64,000 nucleotides of DNA from Flavobacterium gilvum (GTDB taxonomy: Bacteria; Bacteroidota; Bacteroidia; Flavobacteriales; Flavobacteriaceae). This document shows positions 42,128-51,463 of this stretch, one piece after another (position 1 is the stretch's first letter; the number at the start of each line of letters is the position of its first letter). The stretch is from assembly GCF_001761465.1 (NCBI RefSeq), contig NZ_CP017479.1, positions 2,418,001-2,482,000 of the forward strand, in the 5' to 3' direction. Both the position numbers and the translations under genes were made by a program. A model generated the notes under the pieces. That model did no database searches, was not told the DNA's origin, and was given only the letters and a program-made list of their open reading frames with translations.

Positions 42128-42901
42128 TTATTTCTTCAAAACTTCGTTTAAGAATAGTTTAAAATGTTCAAAAGAGCGTTTGTCGGCTTTTTCATTGTAA
42201 GCAGCACCTTTTGAATTGTCGTTTCCAGACTCGGGATTAGTAAAGGAATGGACAGCATTAGCATAATAAATCATTTGCCAATCGGCTTTTGTGTCTCTCA
42301 TTTCTTGTTGAAAAGCGGCGATTTCTTCTTTGGATTCGTAAGGGTCATCGGCACCGTGACATACCAAAACTTTTGCAGTGATTGGTTCTGTTGGTCTTGA
42401 ACTGTCTTTGCCTAAACCTCCATGAAAAGATACGACTCCTTTTACATTTAGATGGCCGCGCGCAGCTTCAAGTGCTCCGGAACCTCCAAAACAATATCCA
42501 ATGATAACAATATTATCAGGATTTGCTCCGGCTGCAATTAATTGTTGTAAGGCCAATGAAATACGTTTTTGATAAGCATCGAAGTTCTTTTTGTAATAAC
42601 CCGCTATTTTCCCAGCTTCGTTGTTGTCTTTTGGGTAATTTCCCTCGCCGTAGATATCGGCTATAAAGGCAAAATAACCCATTTTTGAAAGTTTGTCGGC
42701 GGTATCTTTCGAGAGTTTGTCGATACCTCGCCAGGCAGGCAGAATTAATATTCCCGGTTTTTGGGTGTTGCTCTTTTCGGGAGCAATTTTAAAACCATTT
42801 AGAACCTGATTATCGTCTTTGTATTGTACAGGTTTTAATTGTGCAAATCCCTGAATAGTAGATAGTATCATGATTAAAAATGGGATTTTAAAATTTTTCA
42901 T
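42128..42901 (-). CDS. Dienelactone hydrolase family protein, exported
   Basis: Alpha/beta hydrolase. I take the start at 42901 (MKNFKIPFLIMILSTIQGFA), since this gives a signal peptide; an upstream Met at 42961 only adds a spurious hydrophobic stretch. The Cys nucleophile lies in GYCFGGSGALEAAR, followed by CHGADDPYESKE (Asp) and NAVHSFTNPES (His). The family hydrolyses lactones or esters; the substrate is unknown. It is probably co-transcribed with the M28 peptidase that follows. Confidence 0.87.
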   Translation of the reverse strand: MKNFKIPFLIMILSTIQGFAQLKPVQYKDDNQVLNGFKIAPEKSNTQKPGILILPAWRGIDKLSKDTADKLSKMGYFAFIADIYGEGNYPKDNNEAGKIAGYYKKNFDAYQKRISLALQQLIAAGANPDNIVIIGYCFGGSGALEAARGHLNVKGVVSFHGGLGKDSSRPTEPITAKVLVCHGADDPYESKEEIAAFQQEMRDTKADWQMIYYANAVHSFTNPESGNDNSKGAAYNEKADKRSFEHFKLFLNEVLKK

Positions 42902-42942
42902 AATTTCTTTTTTTACAAATATGAGAATAATAAAGATATAAA

Positions 42943-42974
42943 AAAACCCTGAAAGTTTCACCTTTCAAGGTTTT
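42943..42974 (-). terminator. Terminator after lrp
   Basis: Stem AAAACC-C-TGAAAG / CTTTCA-AGG-TTTT with one bulge, T run on both sides, 34 bp past the lrp stop. Confidence 0.75.
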
Positions 42975-43007
42975 TATTCCTGTTTATGTACTAAATACTT
43001 TATTATT

Positions 43008-43460
43008 TTATAAATCAATATTTCGTTTGAAAGCACAGCCTAATTCGATTAGAGATTCTGTTTTTGCGATGCCGGGAATACTGTCGATTTGTTCATAAAG
43101 AAGTTTTCGCATGTGTTCATGATCTTTGGCAATCATTTTTATATATAGGGTGAAAGAACCAGCAATGAAATAACATTCTGTGATTTCGGGGATTTTTTTT
43201 AATTCTTCAATAACTCTAGCCGAGTCATGGTCTTTTTTTAAATAAATTCCTGTAAAAGCTCCCCAGTCAAAGCCAATTTTTTTTTCATTGATAACAGGTT
43301 TGATTCCGGTTATGATTCCGTTTTCCAATAATCGATTTACACGTTGGTGTACCATTGTATTGGATATTTTTAAATTGGCAGCAATTGATGAAAAAGCCAT
43401 TCTTCCGTCTTTTTCTAATTCTTTGATTATGTTAATGTCAAATTCATCTAATATGTCCAT
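43008..43460 (-). CDS. Lrp/AsnC-family transcriptional regulator
   Basis: Feast/famine-type regulator of 150 aa: N-terminal helix-turn-helix (DEFDINIIKELEKDGRMAFS, ISNTMVHQRVNRLLENGIIT) and a C-terminal RAM domain (GIYLKKDHDSARVIEELKKI, SLIELGCAF). The gene is divergent from rocD with a 240 bp AT-rich spacer, so the protein probably controls that amino-acid catabolic gene and itself, in the manner of other Lrp proteins. The ligand (an amino acid) cannot be told from the sequence. Confidence 0.88.
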   Translation of the reverse strand: MDILDEFDINIIKELEKDGRMAFSSIAANLKISNTMVHQRVNRLLENGIITGIKPVINEKKIGFDWGAFTGIYLKKDHDSARVIEELKKIPEITECYFIAGSFTLYIKMIAKDHEHMRKLLYEQIDSIPGIAKTESLIELGCAFKRNIDL

Positions 43461-43700
43461 TTTTTTGTTTTTTAAAAGTTAAAATCACTTTTTTTAGGGC
43501 GATAAAAGTAATTCTTTATTTGTTTATATTTTTTTGCAATATTGAATAGAAATGTTAAATTAATAAAATGACTTAATATTTGTTTTATAAAAATTAATTT
43601 TAACTTAAAATGTTATAATTGAGTCAAAAACATTGTTTTTATGTTAAAAAATAAAAATTATAATTACTTTTGATTTCTGAATTATAAAAAAAGCCTAATC
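43461..43700. other. AT-rich divergent control region of lrp and rocD
   Basis: About 240 bp with very high A+T, suited to Lrp-type binding, and a plausible rocD -7 element TACTTTTG at 43665-43672. No good -33 TTTG stands at the right distance. No ORF. Confidence 0.5.
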
Positions 43701-44951
43701 ATGACTCATATAACACAAGGATTTTCTTCAAAATCAGAAAATTTAATTGAAAAAGAAAATAAATATGGAGCCCATAATTACCATCCGCTGCCAGTTGTTT
43801 TGGAAAAAGGGGAAGGTGTTTATGTATGGGATGTTGACGGAAAAAAATATTTTGATTTCTTGTCGGCTTATTCAGCAGTGAACCAAGGGCATTGTCATCC
43901 AAAAATTGTTGGCGCAATGGTAGAGCAAGCTCAAAAATTGACATTGACTTCACGTGCTTTTTATAATGACCAACTCGGGGTTTATGAGGAATATGTCACC
44001 AATTATTTTGGTTTTGATAAAGTACTTCCTATGAATACAGGTGCTGAGGCGGTAGAAACAGCTTTGAAATTATGTCGAAAATGGGCGTATGAAGTAAAAG
44101 GAATTCCCGAAAACAAAGCGCAGATTATTGTTTGTGAGAACAATTTTCATGGTAGAACCACAACTATAATTTCTTTTTCTAATGATGAAAGCGCGCGTCA
44201 GAGTTTTGGTCCTTTTACCGAAGGTTTTATAAAAATTCCTTACGATGATACCGAAGCTTTGGAAAATGCTTTGAAATCATCAAAGAATATAGCAGGGTTT
44301 TTGGTAGAACCTATTCAGGGAGAAGCGGGAGTTTATGTTCCAAGTGAAGGTTTTTTGGCGAAAGCCAAAGCACTTTGCGAAGCACATAATGTATTGTTTA
44401 TTGCCGATGAGGTACAAACCGGAATTGCAAGAACAGGTAAATTATTGGCAGTGCATCATGAAAATGTGCAACCTGATATCTTGATTTTAGGCAAAGCCAT
44501 TTCCGGGGGTGTTTATCCAGTTTCGGCGGTTTTGGCGAATAACGGAATTATGGATGTTATCAAGCCGGGTCAACACGGTTCTACTTTTGGAGGAAATCCT
44601 GTTGCGGCTGCGGTTGCGGTTGCCGCTCTGGAAGTGGTGCGTGAAGAAAAATTATCTGAAAATGCCGAAAAATTAGGAATCATTTTGAGAAAAGGCCTTA
44701 ACGAAATTGCAGAACGAAATCCGTTGATTTCATTAGTTCGCGGTAAAGGTTTGCTGAATGCTATTGTGATCAATAGTGATGAGGAATCTGATTTGGCTTG
44801 GGACATTTGCCTTCGTTTCAGGGATTATGGTTTATTGGCAAAACCTACTCACGGAAATAAAATACGTTTCGCACCTCCTTTGGTAATCACAGAAACTCAA
44901 ATTCAGGAATGTCTTGCAATTATTGAAAAGGCATTGAATGACTTTAGATAA
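43701..44951 (+). CDS. rocD: Ornithine-oxo-acid transaminase
   Basis: PLP enzyme that transfers the delta-amino group of ornithine to 2-oxoglutarate, feeding arginine into glutamate/proline. It is 416 aa. The PLP Lys lies in [17 protein letters not shown] (near 265), preceded by [19 protein letters not shown] and the [13 protein letters not shown] motif. The NFHGRTTT and [17 protein letters not shown] segments are typical of ornithine rather than acetylornithine transaminases. It is divergently arranged with the lrp gene. It is followed by a GTCATTCCGA repeat and a terminator. Confidence 0.92.
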   Translation: MTHITQGFSSKSENLIEKENKYGAHNYHPLPVVLEKGEGVYVWDVDGKKYFDFLSAYSAVNQGHCHPKIVGAMVEQAQKLTLTSRAFYNDQLGVYEEYVTNYFGFDKVLPMNTGAEAVETALKLCRKWAYEVKGIPENKAQIIVCENNFHGRTTTIISFSNDESARQSFGPFTEGFIKIPYDDTEALENALKSSKNIAGFLVEPIQGEAGVYVPSEGFLAKAKALCEAHNVLFIADEVQTGIARTGKLLAVHHENVQPDILILGKAISGGVYPVSAVLANNGIMDVIKPGQHGSTFGGNPVAAAVAVAALEVVREEKLSENAEKLGIILRKGLNEIAERNPLISLVRGKGLLNAIVINSDEESDLAWDICLRFRDYGLLAKPTHGNKIRFAPPLVITETQIQECLAIIEKALNDFR

Positions 44952-45027
44952 TAAATTAGAATTTTTGGATGTGATTAAATTTGGTAGTTAAGTCTTGTAA
45001 TTTGTATAATTTAAGCTTATCAATTTT

Positions 45028-45095
45028 GTCATTCCGAGGAACAAGGAATCTCATTGTTTGAATTTATTATGTGATTCCTCGTTCCTCGGAATGAC
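45028..45095. repeat. GTCATTCCGA inverted repeat, copy 3
   Basis: Arms GTCATTCCGAGGAACAAGGAAT and ATTCCTCGTTCCTCGGAATGAC are nearly perfect and the loop is about 24 bp. It lies 77 bp past rocD. Confidence 0.9.
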
Positions 45096-45104
45096 AAATC
45101 AGCT

Positions 45105-45137
45105 AAGAGGTTACCGAGAACGGCTAACCTCTTTTTT
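45105..45137 (+). terminator. Terminator downstream of rocD
   Basis: Stem AAGAGGTTA / TAACCTCTT with an 11-base loop and a T run; it would stop rocD transcripts after the repeat. Confidence 0.75.
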
Positions 45138-45284
45138 ATTGGTCAAATTTGATGAAATTTTCAATTCTGCGATGTTTTGAAAAAAGGATTCTCTTTTTTG
45201 AAGTCCTTTTTTGTCAAATAAATAAAAGTAATTTTTTTTCAAAAAATAATAAACAATTGATGTTTTAATATTGGTTTGAATACG

Positions 45285-45292
45285 TACATTTG
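45285..45292 (+). promoter_or_regulatory. Promoter -7 element of cobA-moaD
   Basis: TACATTTG matches TAnnTTTG, 55 bp upstream of the chosen start. It overlaps the sequence AATACGTAC, which resembles the half-site of the palindrome upstream of the nas genes. The -33 element is poor, so an activator is possible. Confidence 0.5.
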
Positions 45293-45346
45293 TATAAGTA
45301 TTATTACTTAGTTTTATTCAAAAGTTTAATTCCTAATACTTTTATC

Positions 45347-46162
45347 ATGATACAAATCAATAGACCAAAATTGACAATAGTGGGAGCTGGACCCGGTGAT
45401 GTTGAATTGATTACATTAAAAGCAATAAAAGCTCTAGAAGATGCCGATGTTGTTTTGTATGATGCCCTTGTCAACGAAGAGTTATTGCAGTATGCTAAAA
45501 AGGATGCTGAAATTATTTTTGTTGGGAAACGTTTTGGTTGTCATGCCTACAGTCAGGACCAAATTAACGATTTGATTGTATCCATGGCAAAAAAATACGG
45601 TCATGTTGTTCGATTAAAAGGTGGAGATCCATTTGTTTTTGGAAGAGGAAGCGAAGAAATTGATTTTGCACGACAATTCGGAATTGAAACAGCCGTCGTT
45701 CCCGGAATATCATCAGCATTGGGAGTTCCGGCTTCTAACGGAATTAGTTTGACACAAAGAAAAGTAGCTGAAAGTTTTTGGGTAATTACAGGTACAACTT
45801 CAGACCATAAATTGTCAAGGGATGTTGCTTTGGCTTCGCAATCTTCGGCAACGGTTGTTATTTTGATGGGAATGAACAAATTGGAAGAGATTGTGGCTTT
45901 GTACCAAAACAACAGAACCGATGATTTACCGATTGCCATTATTCAAAACGGAACACAAAAATCTCAAAAGAAAGTCATTGGTACAATTAATACAATTACC
46001 GATTTGGTGAAAAAAAATGAAATTGCTTCGCCGGCGATTATAGTAATTGGCGAAGTGGTGAAAAACGCTTCTGAATTAACTTCTTTTATAAAAAAAGAAC
46101 AGTTTTCGGATGCATTTATGGATGAGGAATTTATTTTGCAAAATTTAGATCTTGTGGGATGA
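45347..46162 (+). CDS. cobA: Uroporphyrinogen-III C-methyltransferase
   Basis: Methylates uroporphyrinogen III to precorrin-2, the first siroheme step. I start it at 45347 (MIQINRPKLTIVGAGPGD); the open frame upstream is not protein-like. Motifs: GAGPGDVELITLKA, DADVVLYDALVN, GKRFGCHAYSQ, RLKGGDPFVFGRGSEE, PGISSALGVPA, GTTSDHK and NGTQKSQKKV. It is about 271 aa. It overlaps moaD by 4 bp (ATGA). Siroheme is the cofactor of assimilatory nitrite/sulfite reductase, which fits the nas genes 14 kb away. Confidence 0.92.
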   Translation: MIQINRPKLTIVGAGPGDVELITLKAIKALEDADVVLYDALVNEELLQYAKKDAEIIFVGKRFGCHAYSQDQINDLIVSMAKKYGHVVRLKGGDPFVFGRGSEEIDFARQFGIETAVVPGISSALGVPASNGISLTQRKVAESFWVITGTTSDHKLSRDVALASQSSATVVILMGMNKLEEIVALYQNNRTDDLPIAIIQNGTQKSQKKVIGTINTITDLVKKNEIASPAIIVIGEVVKNASELTSFIKKEQFSDAFMDEEFILQNLDLVG

Positions 46163-46395
46163 TAGTAATAAAATATTTTGGAGGTATCGTTGAACGCACC
46201 CGATGCCGTGACGAAAAATTTGATTTTTCGGACTTGCCGTTGAGTAAATTGTTGACCGAATTAGACAATAAATATCATTTTGGGCAATACCCTTTTAGTG
46301 TGGCCGTGAATCAAGAAATTATTGATAAAGTCAATAATCAAATTCTGAAAAATAATGATGTTGTGGCTTTATTGCCTCCTTTTGCGGGAGGATAA
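46159..46395 (+). CDS. moaD: MoaD/ThiS-family sulfur carrier protein
   Basis: A 78 aa ubiquitin-fold protein ending in PPFAGG; its C-terminal GG is the site of thiocarboxylation. The middle reads LPLSKLLTELDNKY and VAVNQEIIDKV, typical of the MoaD subunit of molybdopterin synthase. It overlaps the cobA stop (ATGA). ThiS is the alternative, but no thi genes are near, while molybdopterin is needed for nitrate reductase. The MoaE partner is not in the window. A terminator follows. Confidence 0.78.
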   Translation: MIVIKYFGGIVERTRCRDEKFDFSDLPLSKLLTELDNKYHFGQYPFSVAVNQEIIDKVNNQILKNNDVVALLPPFAGG

Positions 46396-46427
46396 TTGTT
46401 GATTAATTTTTTGAGTGAAAAATAAAA

Positions 46428-46453
46428 TGAGGTGCTTTATTGGCGCCTTTTTG
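46428..46453 (+). terminator. Terminator after cobA-moaD
   Basis: Short stem AGGTGC / GCGCCT with a T run, 33 bp past the stop. Weak but plausible. Confidence 0.5.
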
Positions 46454-46533
46454 ATTAAATAGCGGATTAGTTTCTCTTTTTTACAAATAAATACCATATT
46501 TTTGGTTTCATTAACCGAGGTTCAGCATTAGAA

Positions 46534-46656
46534 ATTATTTCACAGAGATTCGCGAAGAACAAACAGAGTTACACGGAGTATTTTAGTTTCAATCTCAAAA
46601 AAGATATTTTTCTTTGCGAGTCTCTGCGAATTCTTCGCGAATCTCTGTGAAATAAT
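46534..46656. repeat. 23 bp perfect inverted repeat (TTTCACAGAGATTCGCG)
   Basis: ATTATTTCACAGAGATTCGC then GAA at 46534-46556 is exactly mirrored at 46634-46656, with a 77 bp loop containing nested pairs (CTTTGCGAG... and CTGCGAATTC). It is a relative of the 19.7 kb repeat and lies between moaD and the second M28 peptidase. Confidence 0.9.
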
Positions 46657-46702
46657 TCCTAATGGTGATTTTGGTATTAACCCCCTTTTGTAAAAGTAAA
46701 AT

Positions 46703-48007
46703 ATGAGAAAAATTTTAGTAAGCGCATTTGTTTTAAGTCTTTGTATTCATTTGCAAGGACAGACAATTGATAAACTTATTACCTCCAAAGAAGTTACCCG
46801 AATTGAAAAAATCCTTTCTGCCGATGATATGCAGGGGAGAAGAACTTTTACTCCCGGAATCGATAAAGCATCCGCCTTTATAGAATCGGAATTTAAAAAA
46901 GCCGGATTGAAACCTTTTGCAGGAGCGACAAATTTCAGACAGGAATTTTTCATGACGGAGTCTAAACCCAAAACTTCAAAAATTACTATTGAAGGGAAAG
47001 AAATCAATAATTTAAAAGTGGTTACTTTCTCCTACCAACCCCAAGTTTCTTTGACGGAGAAAAGCGATATTACTATTGTAAAAATCAGTAAAGGCGATAA
47101 TTTGGGACAAAAATTTAATGAGTATTTCAATAGCGATAAAAGTTATTTGGTTTTGGTTGATGCTTCTTTTAATAAGGTCTTGCCTAATATTCAGAATATT
47201 GACAGAATCAAATCCAATCCCGGAAATAATACTATTTTGTTTGTTTTTGGAGTTCCTGAAGCGACAACTTTTTCAATTGAATTGACCAATACGATTTCTA
47301 AAAAGGCACTGAATAATGTGGTTGGTGTTTTGCCAGGAAAGAGCAAGCCAAATGAGTATGTTATTTTTTCTGCCCATTACGATCATTTGGGTATAGGTTC
47401 TCCAGAAGGAGGTGCTCCGCATGTGGCAACGGACTCTATTTATAATGGAGCCAATGATGATGCCGCGGGAAGTACTGCGGTTATTATGCTGGCCAATTAT
47501 TTTAAAAAACAAAACAACAACGAGCGAACCATCATTTTTACCACTTTTGTGGCTGAAGAATTGGGAGGTTTTGGAGCCAAATATTTTTCGAAACAGCTGC
47601 CTGCCGACAAGGTGATTGCTATGTTCAATCTTGAAATGATTGGAACCGAATCCAAATGGGGAAAGAACTCCGCTTATATTACGGGATTTGAAAAATCTAA
47701 TTTTGGTGAAATATTGCAGAAAAATTTGGAGAAAACTAATTTTAAATTTTATCCAGATCCGTATCCGCAGGAACAATTGTTTTACCGTTCGGATAATGCG
47801 ACTTTGGCCAAATTGGGAGTTCCGGCACATACTATTTCGACTTCAAAAATGGACAGTGAACCTACTTATCATACTGCCGATGATGAATTTGAATCTCTAG
47901 ATATTCCTAATATGACCGAAATTATCAAGGCTATTGCGTTGAGTTCGTCCTCAATAATTAGTGGAAAAGACACGCCGACAAGAGTAAATACCAAAGAATT
48001 GCGATAA
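46703..48007 (+). CDS. M28-family zinc peptidase, exported
   Basis: A second exported aminopeptidase-like enzyme, 434 aa, with a signal peptide (LVSAFVLSLCIHLQGQ). Zinc ligands: His in SAHYDHLGIG, Asp in YNGANDDAAGSTAV, Glu pair in VAEELGGFGAKYF, Asp in FNLEMIG (Glu here) and His in EPTYHTADDEFES. An N-terminal PA-like insert of about 120 residues is present. It has its own upstream spacer and is not co-transcribed with its neighbours. The role is probably peptide or glycopeptide turnover at the cell surface. Confidence 0.88.
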   Translation: MRKILVSAFVLSLCIHLQGQTIDKLITSKEVTRIEKILSADDMQGRRTFTPGIDKASAFIESEFKKAGLKPFAGATNFRQEFFMTESKPKTSKITIEGKEINNLKVVTFSYQPQVSLTEKSDITIVKISKGDNLGQKFNEYFNSDKSYLVLVDASFNKVLPNIQNIDRIKSNPGNNTILFVFGVPEATTFSIELTNTISKKALNNVVGVLPGKSKPNEYVIFSAHYDHLGIGSPEGGAPHVATDSIYNGANDDAAGSTAVIMLANYFKKQNNNERTIIFTTFVAEELGGFGAKYFSKQLPADKVIAMFNLEMIGTESKWGKNSAYITGFEKSNFGEILQKNLEKTNFKFYPDPYPQEQLFYRSDNATLAKLGVPAHTISTSKMDSEPTYHTADDEFESLDIPNMTEIIKAIALSSSSIISGKDTPTRVNTKELR

Positions 48008-48065
48008 ACTTAGATTATTAGTTAAACGAATTTCACACCATAAGTGTTTGAAAAATAAAATTCAA

Positions 48066-48199
48066 TTGCCTCCAACTTTAGCTGGAGTTAGTTAAGTTCA
48101 AAAGCAAATTGGCTTTAGCCTAAAAAATCAACAATTTTTATTTGGCTAAAGCCAATTATTTTCGCAAAATCCTAATCCCCCAGCTAAAGCTGGAGGCAA
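48066..48199. repeat. Inverted repeat with nested TTGGCTTTAGCC pair
   Basis: TTGCCTCCAACTTTAGCTGG (left) mirrors CCAGCTAAAGCTGGAGGCAA (right), and inside it TTGGCTTTAGCC mirrors GGCTAAAGCCAA. It resembles a two-tier REP. It lies in the 424 bp spacer between the peptidase and ppc. Confidence 0.88.
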
Positions 48200-48373
48200 A
48201 CCAATAATAACAAACTCAGGTTTTGAATTCTTATGATTTCACACTCGAGCGATAGCAAAAAAACAAAGTAAATTTTTACTAATTTTTTATTCAAAAATAT
48301 TTCAAAAATATTTCAAAAGTCTGTGTAGTCAGCGTGCTGATTCGTGGGCAAAATTTATTTCAAAAAAAAAAAT

Positions 48374-48407
48374 AAAGGGTTACGTTTAAGCCGCGTAACC
48401 CTTTTTT
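48374..48407 (-). terminator. Terminator after ppc
   Basis: Stem AAAGGGTTACG / CGTAACCC with a short loop and a T run, 25 bp past the ppc stop. Confidence 0.82.
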
Positions 48408-48431
48408 GTTTTTATTCAAAAAGATAAAAAA

Positions 48432-51125
48432 TCAACCTGTATTTTTCAATCCGCTTGAAAGTGAATTGATAACACCTAACAGTTTGGTTAATAATTTCTC
48501 TTTTTCAACTTTATTATCATCTGATATTTCCCTCCATTGTTTGATGTATTTAGCGTGCAATTGATGTAAAACATTTAATTTGTCTGTTCGCCATTTTAGA
48601 TTATCGAGTTGTCCATGTCTTCGATCAGAAACTGTTTCGTCAAAAAGTTCTTGGATTAATTGAAGACTATTTTCGTAATCTGTTTTTATTTTGGACATGA
48701 ATATTTCTCTTTCGGCATTATTTTCATCTAAATCAGCATAGAGTTCCATAATTTCTTTGTCGGAAAGAATTAAGTTGGTTTCTGTCTGAATCATCAAAAA
48801 CTTAAGGAACGGCCAATCATTTATGCATTTTTTTAAAGATTGAAAAGATTCTGGTTTCTCAGTTTTCAATGTTTTTAAAGCATTTCCAAGTCCGTACCAA
48901 CCCGTTATGGTGATGCGCGAAAGATTCCAGCTAAATACCCATGGAATGGCTCTTAAATCATTTAGTGTTCTTGTTCCGGTACGTCTTGCTGGTCTTGAAC
49001 CAATTTTACTTCTTTCCAAGACATCGATACATGTGACTTTGCCGTAGAAATTAATAAAACCGGGAGTTTCAATTAAATCTCGATAATTTTCAAATGATTT
49101 TTGAGATAAATATTCCATTATCTCAAACGGATAATTTGTAGAATTCAGATTGTTTTTTGATTCCAACGAATGTTTTGCCACACCCGAAGCCAACGCATTG
49201 AGATTGTATGTAGCTGTAAGCGGGTTTCCAAACAATTGGGCAACCGTTTCTCCCTGAACTGTAATTTTTACTGTTCCGTTTACAGTGTTTGCAGGCATAC
49301 TTTCCAAGAATCGGTGGTATTTTCCACCACCTCGGCTGATTGTTCCGCCCGTACCGTGGAAGAAATAAATATTAAAACCGGTTTTTTCGCCTATTTTAGA
49401 AAGTTTTTGTTCTGCTTTGTGCAAATTCCACTTACTTGCAATAGTTCCTCCGTCTTTATTACTGTCGCTGTAACCAAGCATTACTTCTTGTTTGTAATCT
49501 GTTTTTGAAGCTCTTTGTTGGGTTGCGGGATGTTGTAAAAACTTTTCCAATATCTCAGGACCATTGTCAAGGTCTTCAATGGTTTCTAGTAGCGGAACAA
49601 CTTTTATGGAAGTTGTAAGTAATTGTGTTTCTTTCATTAAAAAATAAACCAACAGCAAATCACTTAGGTTTCTAGTCATACTGATTATAAACGCACCAAT
49701 ACCCTCCGAACCATATTGATTGATATGATTGCGAACCACTCGATAACAATCCAAAACATTATCCGCTTCGGAACCATAGGAAATTGTAATATCGGTAATT
49801 GGCGCATTGTTTTCCAAAAGTTTACTTAGATAGTCAACCTTTTTTTCTTCATTCCATTGTTCAAAATCGAAATCTTTTTCGCCATTGGCTTTTAATATTT
49901 GCGAAAAAGCTTTGTCATGAAATGTACTGTTTTGTCTAATGTCCAGTTTAGCCAAATGAAAACCAAAACAACTCACGGCTCTTTCCAATGGGAAAAGAAT
50001 GTCATCTGCCAGACCTTTCATTCCAGTTTCGACAAGAATTTCTCTAAAAAATTTAAGGTCATAGCTTAAATCTTTGCTTGATTTGTAATAAGAATTAGAA
50101 TCGGTAAAATGATTCGAGATGGTGTTGTCGAGTTTTGCAACCAATAAGCTCAGGTATTGCCTCCAAGGTTCATACGGATTTCTTTTTACTGCGTTTTCAC
50201 CCTGAACTCCCAATGCTTTCGATTTTTCTTCGATAGCTTCCAATAAATTAAATGGAATAGGATTGTTTATCGCTGAAACCGAAAATTTTATGGTGGCATT
50301 AACCAATAAATTTTTTATTATGGCTAGAGCGTTTTTTCGGTGTAATTCTAATGTTTCCTGAGTGATAGTAGGAGTTACAAACGGGTGTCCGTCTCTGTCG
50401 CCACCTACCCAGCTTCCGAAATTAATTTTAGGAAATACATCCGGATTTTTAATTTTATTGGCATTCAGACCAGTTTTTATCCAAGAACCTTTTAAGTGTT
50501 CATCACTTTTTTCCAAAACCGTCGGCAAAATTTTACTCAGGTAATAGATAATGTTTGCTCTTTCGTCCTTGATGTCTGGTTTCTCAAGATATATTTCGCC
50601 TGTTCTCCACCATCTTTCCAGAAGATTAATGATTTTTTCCCTGATTTCGGTTTGTTCGAGACTGCTTAATGAAGTATTTTCTTTTTTTACCAAAAGCAAA
50701 TACAACTCCCTGTGAATTTCGATTACCGTTATACGTTTCGCTTCGGTGGGATGGGCTGTCAAAACAGGGATAACATTTGTGTCCGAAATTGTCTGTAGCA
50801 TTTCATCTTCACTAATTCCCTGTTGTTTCCAATAATGAAAAGCTTCTCCCCAGGAACCTCTAATGGAATAAAGATTTTCTTCATTTTCCATTTTTCTTCG
50901 GTACTGAGTAGCCGCATTTTCTTCAACCAAAGTCATCAGTTGAAAATAAATACTTAGTGACTGAATGATTTTGTCGCTTGAAAGTTTTTGGTTGTCTAAA
51001 AAGCCTTTTGTTTTAATGAGCTCGATTACTTCGTCTTCATTTATTCTTGAAAGCATTTCCTCATAGCAATCAATGATGAAATTTCTATCATTTAGAATCT
51101 TTTGAAATGATTTGCTGTTATCCAT
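48432..51125 (-). CDS. ppc: Phosphoenolpyruvate carboxylase
   Basis: Anaplerotic enzyme: phosphoenolpyruvate + bicarbonate to oxaloacetate. It is 897 aa, the normal bacterial length. The first catalytic His is in VLTAHPTEAKRIT (near 137). Other key parts: VGGDRDGHPFVTP, GFHLAKLDIRQNS, MLGYSDSNKDGG (near 548, with catalytic Lys) and FHGTGGTISRGGG (near 597). The start at 51125 gives MDNSKSFQKI. It is a single gene with its own terminator. The long 5' spacer of 338 bp holds a GTCATTCCGA repeat. Confidence 0.95.
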   Translation of the reverse strand: MDNSKSFQKILNDRNFIIDCYEEMLSRINEDEVIELIKTKGFLDNQKLSSDKIIQSLSIYFQLMTLVEENAATQYRRKMENEENLYSIRGSWGEAFHYWKQQGISEDEMLQTISDTNVIPVLTAHPTEAKRITVIEIHRELYLLLVKKENTSLSSLEQTEIREKIINLLERWWRTGEIYLEKPDIKDERANIIYYLSKILPTVLEKSDEHLKGSWIKTGLNANKIKNPDVFPKINFGSWVGGDRDGHPFVTPTITQETLELHRKNALAIIKNLLVNATIKFSVSAINNPIPFNLLEAIEEKSKALGVQGENAVKRNPYEPWRQYLSLLVAKLDNTISNHFTDSNSYYKSSKDLSYDLKFFREILVETGMKGLADDILFPLERAVSCFGFHLAKLDIRQNSTFHDKAFSQILKANGEKDFDFEQWNEEKKVDYLSKLLENNAPITDITISYGSEADNVLDCYRVVRNHINQYGSEGIGAFIISMTRNLSDLLLVYFLMKETQLLTTSIKVVPLLETIEDLDNGPEILEKFLQHPATQQRASKTDYKQEVMLGYSDSNKDGGTIASKWNLHKAEQKLSKIGEKTGFNIYFFHGTGGTISRGGGKYHRFLESMPANTVNGTVKITVQGETVAQLFGNPLTATYNLNALASGVAKHSLESKNNLNSTNYPFEIMEYLSQKSFENYRDLIETPGFINFYGKVTCIDVLERSKIGSRPARRTGTRTLNDLRAIPWVFSWNLSRITITGWYGLGNALKTLKTEKPESFQSLKKCINDWPFLKFLMIQTETNLILSDKEIMELYADLDENNAEREIFMSKIKTDYENSLQLIQELFDETVSDRRHGQLDNLKWRTDKLNVLHQLHAKYIKQWREISDDNKVEKEKLLTKLLGVINSLSSGLKNTG

Positions 51126-51463
51126 TTTTCATCCTATTATTTTTTTCTAACAAGTAAATTATACAGCAGAAAGAAATATTGAAGGTTAAAAAATGAAACA
51201 TTTCTTCTGATTTTGTATAACATCAAAAATACGAAAATTGAAAAGAGAATAGTAAAATAACTTGCTAATTTTAATATAATTCTACTACAACGATTGCTGG
51301 GTTTAAAAGGCTTTATAGACTAAAAATAAGCTGTTGTGTGTGATTATTTAAAAATAGAAAAGATACAATTTATCAATTTTGTCATTTCGAGGAACGAGAA
51401 ATCACATTATGCAAATATACGATGTGATTCCTCCTCTGTCGGAATGACAAAATAGCATTTTTT
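51126..51463. other. Spacer between ppc and the SDR gene
   Basis: Gene-free, AT-rich. It holds only the GTCATTCCGA repeat copy 4 (51381-51448). No promoter element with a full consensus was found. Confidence 0.5.
51381..51448. repeat. GTCATTCCGA inverted repeat, copy 4
   Basis: Arms GTCATTTCGAGGAACGAG and CTCCTCTGTCGGAATGAC are less perfect than in other copies (5-6 mismatches); loop about 30 bp. It lies just past the SDR stop codon (minus strand). Confidence 0.85.
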
